Below are positions 16,001 to 19,375 of a stretch of DNA of 19,375 nucleotides, piece after piece. The notes beneath the pieces are model-generated. The model searched no databases and was not told the DNA's origin. It saw only the letters and a list, made by a program, of their open reading frames with translations. Source of the DNA: DATJGF01 sp035495315 (GTDB lineage Bacteria > Verrucomicrobiota > Verrucomicrobiia > Limisphaerales > UBA8199); assembly GCA_035495315.1 (NCBI GenBank), contig DATJGF010000084.1, positions 1 to 19,375 on the forward strand, read 5' to 3'. The number at the start of each line of letters is the position of its first letter. Within the stretch, counting starts at the first letter, position 1. A program made the position numbers and the translations under genes.

Positions 16001-16079
16001 CGGCAAGGTTGGGGTCGAATCGCAGCGCGGACAGGGAAGTCGCTTTTGGCTTGAACTAAAGCTAGCCTACCCTGCCTGA
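13014..16079 (+). CDS. hybrid sensor histidine kinase, PAS-GAF-HK-REC-HK
   Basis: 1021-residue soluble signalling protein. Order: a PAS-like input domain (about 36-178, starting FDWASTPLGPMETWSPALR, with WWGPHYIQFYNDPYRP near 73-88); a GAF-like domain (about 185-345); transmitter 1 with SHEFRTPLT (phospho-acceptor His374), N-box NLISNAFKF (489-497), DTGVGIP (520-526) and GSGIGLAL (550-557). A receiver domain follows (about 655-770) with Asp660/661, acceptor Asp703 in LSDIMMPHLDG, Ser733 and Lys755. Transmitter 2 has THDMRAPL (His810), NLLGNAVKF (920-928), EDNGTGIS (953-960) and a final glycine-rich loop. There are no membrane helices, so the signal is cytoplasmic. Two complete kinase modules flanking one receiver suggest intramolecular relay. 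The GAGGAA site 3 bp before the ATG supports the start. No separate response regulator is encoded nearby. Confidence 0.92.
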   Translation: MALLSDVSPVERTGWEAGLTPEEGFLQGGGEMGERIRAFDWASTPLGPMETWSPALRMMLRIMLANRFPQLLWWGPHYIQFYNDPYRPVPGAKHPDRALGRPAKECWAEIWHVIGPLIDRPFQGGPATWDDDIFLEVHRHGFLEESHFTIAYSPVPDETAPHGIGGVLATVHEITQKVVAERRVAALRDLAAHVGEANTAEEACALAAKTLESHAKDVPFALIYLIDSSGKRACLAGSAGVGMDLEAPRTVNLAEAKSSAWPFSQVLREGSMQIVENLTRYFSTVPQGPWSDPPVQAAIVPIPSNNPHPAGVMVVGLSARLQLDQAYRDFIDLMKTQISAAVAKARAYEEERKRAEALAQLDRAKTAFFSNVSHEFRTPLTLMLGPIEDLLTSNQPGLSLEAKEQLELANRNGLRLLRLVNTLLDFSRIEAGRVQAVFEPTDLSAFTRELGSVFRSAIEKAGLRLNLDCPALPEPVYVDRDMWEKMVLNLISNAFKFTFEGQIGVSLGAVENMAELRVQDTGVGIPPEEIPKIFERFHRVTNARSRTHEGSGIGLALVQELVKLHGGNVRVESQIGRGATFIIRVPLGKEHLPPERIGASRNLASTAVGAAPFVEEALSWLPHDTDNTTSIEVPSQNEPLVTSFLRKTNGEACPRILIADDNADMRQYVARLLSERYEVETVADGETALATARERRPDLILSDIMMPHLDGVGLLQELRRDPELKTVPVILLSARACEESRVEGLQEGADDYLIKPFSARELLARVAAHVEMANLRKQKKEELELLVVERTAKLQEMVNELEHFSYTITHDMRAPLRAMRGFAEVLREDYRDLEGPEQRTFLERIITAAARMDTLIIDALSYSKAVRQELRLEPVDVGKLVREMVDSYPEFQNSQAHILVENDLPVVLGNEAGLTQCFSNLLGNAVKFVEPGKRPCVRVRGELRGDWVRLWVEDNGTGISERMLPRIFDLFSRGASPQAGTGVGLALVRKTATRMGGKVGVESQRGQGSRFWLELKLAYPA

Positions 16080-16154
16080 TTTGGACGGGCAAAGAGCGCC
16101 TTCTTTGGCCAATTCGGCTTGCCTAGGCCGGTGATTCGTGAGAATGAGTGCGCC
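16080..16154. other. intergenic gap between kinase and peptidase genes
   Basis: 75 bp. Contains the 8-bp palindrome TTGGCCAA (16105-16112) but no terminator-like hairpin with a T tract. The peptidase may be cotranscribed with the kinase. Confidence 0.3.
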
Positions 16155-17888
16155 ATGATTTTCCCACGAATTGGATTTCGATCGCTTCGGGTTACCCGTT
16201 CCATACTGCTGCCGGTTTTGCCCCTGGCGGCATTGCCGGCACTGTTGTTTGCGCAAACTAACGCCGCTACCTCTGCGAAACCGGACACCAAAAGCGAGCA
16301 TCAATCGGATACCAAGGACGAGACCAAGTACTTCGAGGATCCGCCCCTCTCTGTCACCTCACATTCGGTAACGCTCGGTGGCAAGACGCTGAAGTACCAT
16401 GCGACCGCCGGTTATATTGTGCTCAAGGAAGAGGAGGGGAAGCCATTGGTCAAACCGCCGAGTTCCAAACCTGGTTCGGAAAGCAAAGCCGAGTCAAAGA
16501 CTGAATCGGAGGCTAATAAGACCAAAGATGGCCTGAAAGCCAAGGCGAAGATCTTCTTCGTCGGTTACACGCTGGACGATGCCGGGGAACCGGGCACGCG
16601 CCCTCTGACGTTTGCCTTTAACGGCGGCCCGGGCTCTTCGTCGGTATGGTTGCACATGGCTTCGGTGGCGCCGCGTCGCGCCAATCTCACCGATGAGGGA
16701 GAAGCACCACCTCCTCCCTATCAATTGGTGGATAACGAATCGACCTGGCTGGATCTCACTGACCTGGTGTTTATCGATCCGGTCTCCACCGGTTATAGCC
16801 GTCCGGTGGCCAAGGAGGATCCGAATCAGTACCACGGTCTAAAGGAAGATATTGCGAGCGTGGGGGATTTTATCCGGCTTTATACGTCGCGCAACAGCCG
16901 CTGGCTTTCGCCTAAGTTCATAATGGGCGAGAGCTATGGCACGACCCGGGCGGCCGGTTTGTCCGATTATTTGCAGAGTCGCTACGGCCTTTATTTCAAT
17001 GGGATTATCCTGGTTTCCTCCGCGCTCAACTTTCAGGCTCTGCAATTCTCGCCCCAAAACAATGATCCTTACATTCAGTTCCTGCCCAGCTACACGGCCA
17101 GCGCCTGGTATCACAAGAAGCTTCCGGCCGATCTCCAGGGCGGCAGCCTCGCTGAGGTGGTCGAGGCGGCTCGGAAGTTCGCCGCCGGCGAATACACTTC
17201 GGCGCTGGCGCGTGGCGACCAGGTCAGTGCAGCAGAGAAACAACGCCTGGCAGGAGAAGTCAGCCGCTTTACCGGCTTGCCTGCCGGCGATGTCCTGCAA
17301 TGGAAACTCCGCATCAAGGACATTTATTTCTTCACACATCTGCTCCGCGCGGAAGGGAAAATGCTGGGTCGACTCGATGCCCGATTCAGCGGCTTCCGTT
17401 ACGAGCCGGGCACGGATGTGGTGGGTGATCAGCAAGCCGAATACGATCCCAGCGACGAAGCGGTCAATGGCCCGCTGGGCGCCGCGTTTAACGATTACGT
17501 CCGTCGCGAGCTTCGTTTTGAAAGCGATATTCCGTATGAACTGATGGCTGACGTCGAGCCATGGAATTTTGGTGATGCAGCTAATGGATATCCCAACACA
17601 GCGGAAGATCTGCGCAAAACGATGACGCGTAATCCTTATCTGAAGATCTGGGTGACGTGCAGCTACTACGATTTGGCGACACCATTTTTTGGCGCCGAGA
17701 ATGTCGTCGCGGCCATGAACCTCGAGCCTCCGATCCGCGCCAACCTGCGCTTTTCCTATTACGAATCCGGACACATGCTCTACATCCACAAACCCTCGCG
17801 AGTGAAATTCAAGACCGACTTTGAAGCATTCGTCAAAGATTGCCTCAATCAACAACCCGTTCACACGACGGCGCGAGGAGGGTTATAA
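16155..17888 (+). CDS. peptidase S10 (serine carboxypeptidase-like) exported protein
   Basis: 577 residues from the ATG at 16155. A signal peptide (core about 16-33, SILLPVLPLAALPALLF, then AQ) is followed by a Lys/Asp/Glu-rich linker. The alpha/beta-hydrolase core contains FNGGPGSSSVWLH (oxyanion region, about 155-167), GESYGTTRAAG with the nucleophile Ser260, CSYYDLATPF with Asp506 and SGHMLYIH with His540. These form the S10 catalytic triad. The family normally removes C-terminal residues at acidic pH; bacterial members are common in Acidobacteria and Verrucomicrobia and presumably work in the periplasm or outside. A second charged low-complexity insertion (about 96-126) sits just before the AKIFFVGYTL strand. 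A TTG at 16119 is in frame but precedes the signal peptide and is less likely. It is convergent with the phosphatase gene. Confidence 0.93.
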   Translation: MIFPRIGFRSLRVTRSILLPVLPLAALPALLFAQTNAATSAKPDTKSEHQSDTKDETKYFEDPPLSVTSHSVTLGGKTLKYHATAGYIVLKEEEGKPLVKPPSSKPGSESKAESKTESEANKTKDGLKAKAKIFFVGYTLDDAGEPGTRPLTFAFNGGPGSSSVWLHMASVAPRRANLTDEGEAPPPPYQLVDNESTWLDLTDLVFIDPVSTGYSRPVAKEDPNQYHGLKEDIASVGDFIRLYTSRNSRWLSPKFIMGESYGTTRAAGLSDYLQSRYGLYFNGIILVSSALNFQALQFSPQNNDPYIQFLPSYTASAWYHKKLPADLQGGSLAEVVEAARKFAAGEYTSALARGDQVSAAEKQRLAGEVSRFTGLPAGDVLQWKLRIKDIYFFTHLLRAEGKMLGRLDARFSGFRYEPGTDVVGDQQAEYDPSDEAVNGPLGAAFNDYVRRELRFESDIPYELMADVEPWNFGDAANGYPNTAEDLRKTMTRNPYLKIWVTCSYYDLATPFFGAENVVAAMNLEPPIRANLRFSYYESGHMLYIHKPSRVKFKTDFEAFVKDCLNQQPVHTTARGGL

Positions 17889-17924
17889 GCCGGGCTCGAG
17901 GCGTACGGAGTCGATTGCATGTTT

Positions 17925-17943
17925 CGCAAGTCAGCGGCTTGCG
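17925..17943. terminator. candidate hairpin between convergent genes
   Basis: CGCAAG (17925-17930) and CTTGCG (17938-17943) form a perfect 6-bp stem with a 7-base loop, in the 83-bp gap between the convergent peptidase and phosphatase stops. An overlapping pair AAGTC/GACTT (17928-17932 and 17943-17947) could form an alternative stem. No strong T tract follows on either strand, so the terminator role is a positional inference. Confidence 0.35.
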
Positions 17944-17971
17944 ACTTACCTTTGAAATAGCAAGGTCGCAC

Positions 17972-19135
17972 TTACTGTCCAATCGGCCCGTTGAATCTTA
18001 AGGCAAGCAAGGTGATATCATCAGACTGTGGTTGTCCCTGAGCATGGCGAGCGATATCGGCTCGTACGCCATCGACGATTTGCGCGAGGTCATCGACCTG
18101 TAGTGTGGCTATCGCAGCCCGGAAACGCTCCTCAGAAAAAGCTTCCCGTCCGGAATTCTCAGCCTCCGTCACTCCATCCGTGTACAGGAAGAGGATGTCC
18201 CCTGGTTTAAAATGGAGGGCCCGGGATTGCCAATGAAAACCCTCCTCATATCCCACCAGCAGTCCCGGTTCGGCCTCCAGGAACTGGAGATTGCCCATCT
18301 TGGAACGGAAAAGAGGGGGATTGTGGCCTGCTGAGCAGTATTGCGCTTCACCCGTGCGCGTATCCAAGATCAGGCAAAAGGTGGTCAAAAACATGCATTC
18401 GTGGTTCTCAGCGCAAAGTGCATTGTTCACTCGAGCGACGACCTCGCTTGGCGAAAAACCTTGCACCGCCTCGCTTCGCAAGAGGGTTTTGCTGAGGGCC
18501 ATTAACAGGGCTGCGGCAACACCTTTGCCCGAAACATCACCGACCAAGACGCAGAGCTTGTGATCCTGTATGAGGAAGAAATCATAGAAGTCGCCACCTA
18601 CTTCGTTGGCCGGCTCCATCATCGCATAGAGCTCGAATTCCTTCCGGCCAGGAAAGGGAGGGAAAACTCGAGGCAACATGCTCGCCTGAATACTGCGAGC
18701 GATGCGCAGTTCGGCGTTGATGCGTTCTCGGGCCTCGATTTCGCCTTTGAGCTGGCCCAACATGCGCTTGAGGACCACCTCAATGAGACTCGTCGCAAGG
18801 CTCGGATCGCGACTCATAAGCTGACAGACCTCCTCGCGGCCCATGGTGTAGGTCTCAACATCCTCTTCGGCTAAGGCGCTCGCACTTCGAGTGCGGTTGG
18901 GAGAAAAGATACCCACCTCACCAAGCACTTGCCCCGGTTGAATGGAGCGGTCCAGTTCAGGGAGACGGATCAAGCCGCGTGCAATCAAGAAGAGCTTCTC
19001 CGCGGGCTCACCAGCTTTGAAAAGGTATTCTCCTTTCTTGAACTGTTCCCGTCGCATAAAGGCGATGGGCCACTCAAACCCGGTTTCGTCTACCGCTAAC
19101 GTTGCTTCAACAGATTTCGCGGACTGCGGTTGCAT
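17972..19135 (-). CDS. RsbU-type PP2C phosphatase with N-terminal cyclic-nucleotide-binding domain
   Basis: 387 residues. The N-terminal part (about 22-130) is a cNMP-binding/Crp-like beta roll: FKKGEYLFKAGEPAEKLFLI (32-51), then IQPGQVLGEVGIFSPNRTRSA (65-85), whose G-E...R-S-A resembles the phosphate-binding cassette. A helical linker (about 130-160, ERINAELRIARSIQASMLPR) joins it to a SpoIIE/PP2C phosphatase domain with GGDFYDFF (180-187), VGDVSGKGVAAALLM (198-212), LYTDGVTEA and SDDITLLAL. The acidic residues coordinate two metals. These proteins dephosphorylate STAS anti-anti-sigma factors in partner-switching systems, here probably under cyclic-nucleotide control, which is inference. No anti-sigma kinase or STAS gene is in the window. 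The start has a near-perfect ribosome binding site, minus-strand AAAGGAGG (19140-19147), four bases before the ATG at 19135. Confidence 0.93.
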   Translation of the reverse strand: MQPQSAKSVEATLAVDETGFEWPIAFMRREQFKKGEYLFKAGEPAEKLFLIARGLIRLPELDRSIQPGQVLGEVGIFSPNRTRSASALAEEDVETYTMGREEVCQLMSRDPSLATSLIEVVLKRMLGQLKGEIEARERINAELRIARSIQASMLPRVFPPFPGRKEFELYAMMEPANEVGGDFYDFFLIQDHKLCVLVGDVSGKGVAAALLMALSKTLLRSEAVQGFSPSEVVARVNNALCAENHECMFLTTFCLILDTRTGEAQYCSAGHNPPLFRSKMGNLQFLEAEPGLLVGYEEGFHWQSRALHFKPGDILFLYTDGVTEAENSGREAFSEERFRAAIATLQVDDLAQIVDGVRADIARHAQGQPQSDDITLLALRFNGPIGQ

Positions 19136-19375
19136 ATCTCCTCCTTTCAGACTCGAGCCAACCTCGGGCCCAAGGAGTCGAGTCGCTGGGTCTCAGACAC
19201 GGACCCAACTTTGTCGATTCGTGATGCGGGCATTAATCGTACGCTACGGAAGGAATCCGCCGTGTCAAGTTGAGGAAGGAATCCATTTTCAGTGGTACGC
19301 ATCTGGATACTGCCATCGGAGCGCGGGACGTCCCGGCCCGCAGCAGCTTGGAGCAGGTCGGGAGAGCTCTGGATC
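19136..19375. other. intergenic region with short repeats, no gene supported
   Basis: 240 bp upstream of the phosphatase gene, running to the window edge. It contains an inverted repeat GACTCGA (19150-19156) / TCGAGTC (19178-19184) close to the phosphatase start, and a direct repeat GGAAGGAATCC at 19248-19258 and 19274-19284. A 12-bp perfect palindrome CGGGACGTCCCG lies at 19324-19335. The final 80 bases are open in three plus-strand frames but none is recognisable as a protein, which fits GC-rich non-coding repeat DNA as well as a gene start. Confidence 0.45.

Noticed and set aside
16839..17864. Long 341-aa open frame on the minus strand
   Set aside because: It lies wholly opposite the S10 peptidase, whose catalytic triad is complete. 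The antisense peptide has no recognisable domain; this is a GC-bias shadow.

Overview
The window looks like a piece of a GC-rich Verrucomicrobiota chromosome (the Pedosphaera-like, soil-associated side of the phylum). I infer this from three things. Two unrelated exported proteins end in the same short C-terminal module finishing in F-[FY]-R-L-Q. Secreted glycoside hydrolases sit beside PQQ-propeller, SGNH-hydrolase and peptidase genes. A small protein carries an IF-2 N-terminal fold of the type I associate with this phylum. No rRNA, tRNA, CRISPR array, integrase or transposase was seen, so this reads as chromosomal backbone and not as a mobile island.

Layout. 1-88: the first codons of a HAD-family hydrolase on the minus strand, cut by the window edge. 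308-1726 (-): a secreted clan GH-A (GH5-like) glycosidase, divergent from a plus-strand run of an exported PQQ-type beta-propeller protein (1816-3225), a YjbQ/UPF0047 protein (3243-3662) and a calcineurin-like phosphoesterase (3715-4407). 4450-8336 is a minus-strand run. In transcription order it holds a membrane-anchored family 2 glycosyltransferase, a flavin-reductase-like FMN protein, a secreted GH-A-like enzyme of unrecognised family only 5 bp further on, and a PEP mutase/isocitrate lyase superfamily protein. Divergent from the glycosyltransferase is a GH97 glycosidase (8456-10417, +).

10432-12812 is a second minus-strand run: an exported SGNH-type esterase, then a 54-nt imperfect hairpin, then a minimal FKBP prolyl isomerase, then a 108-aa protein with a poly-proline linker and an isolated IF-2 N-terminal-like domain. 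Next come a large soluble hybrid sensor kinase with PAS-GAF-HK-REC-HK order (13014-16079, +), an S10 serine carboxypeptidase-like exported protein (16155-17888, +), and a convergent RsbU-type PP2C phosphatase with an N-terminal cyclic-nucleotide-binding domain (17972-19135, -). The last 240 bases hold no supported gene but contain several short repeats.

Functionally the window combines polysaccharide breakdown (two GH-A enzymes, GH97, an SGNH esterase) with envelope and housekeeping genes and signalling proteins. No SusC/SusD pair, sulfatase cluster or sugar regulator accompanies the glycosidases, so I would not call it a classical polysaccharide utilisation locus. No complete novel system is evident. 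The best leads are the orphan IF-2-like protein coupled to an FKBP, the hairpin repeat after the SGNH gene, the unassigned GH-A-like enzyme, and the shared C-terminal module.
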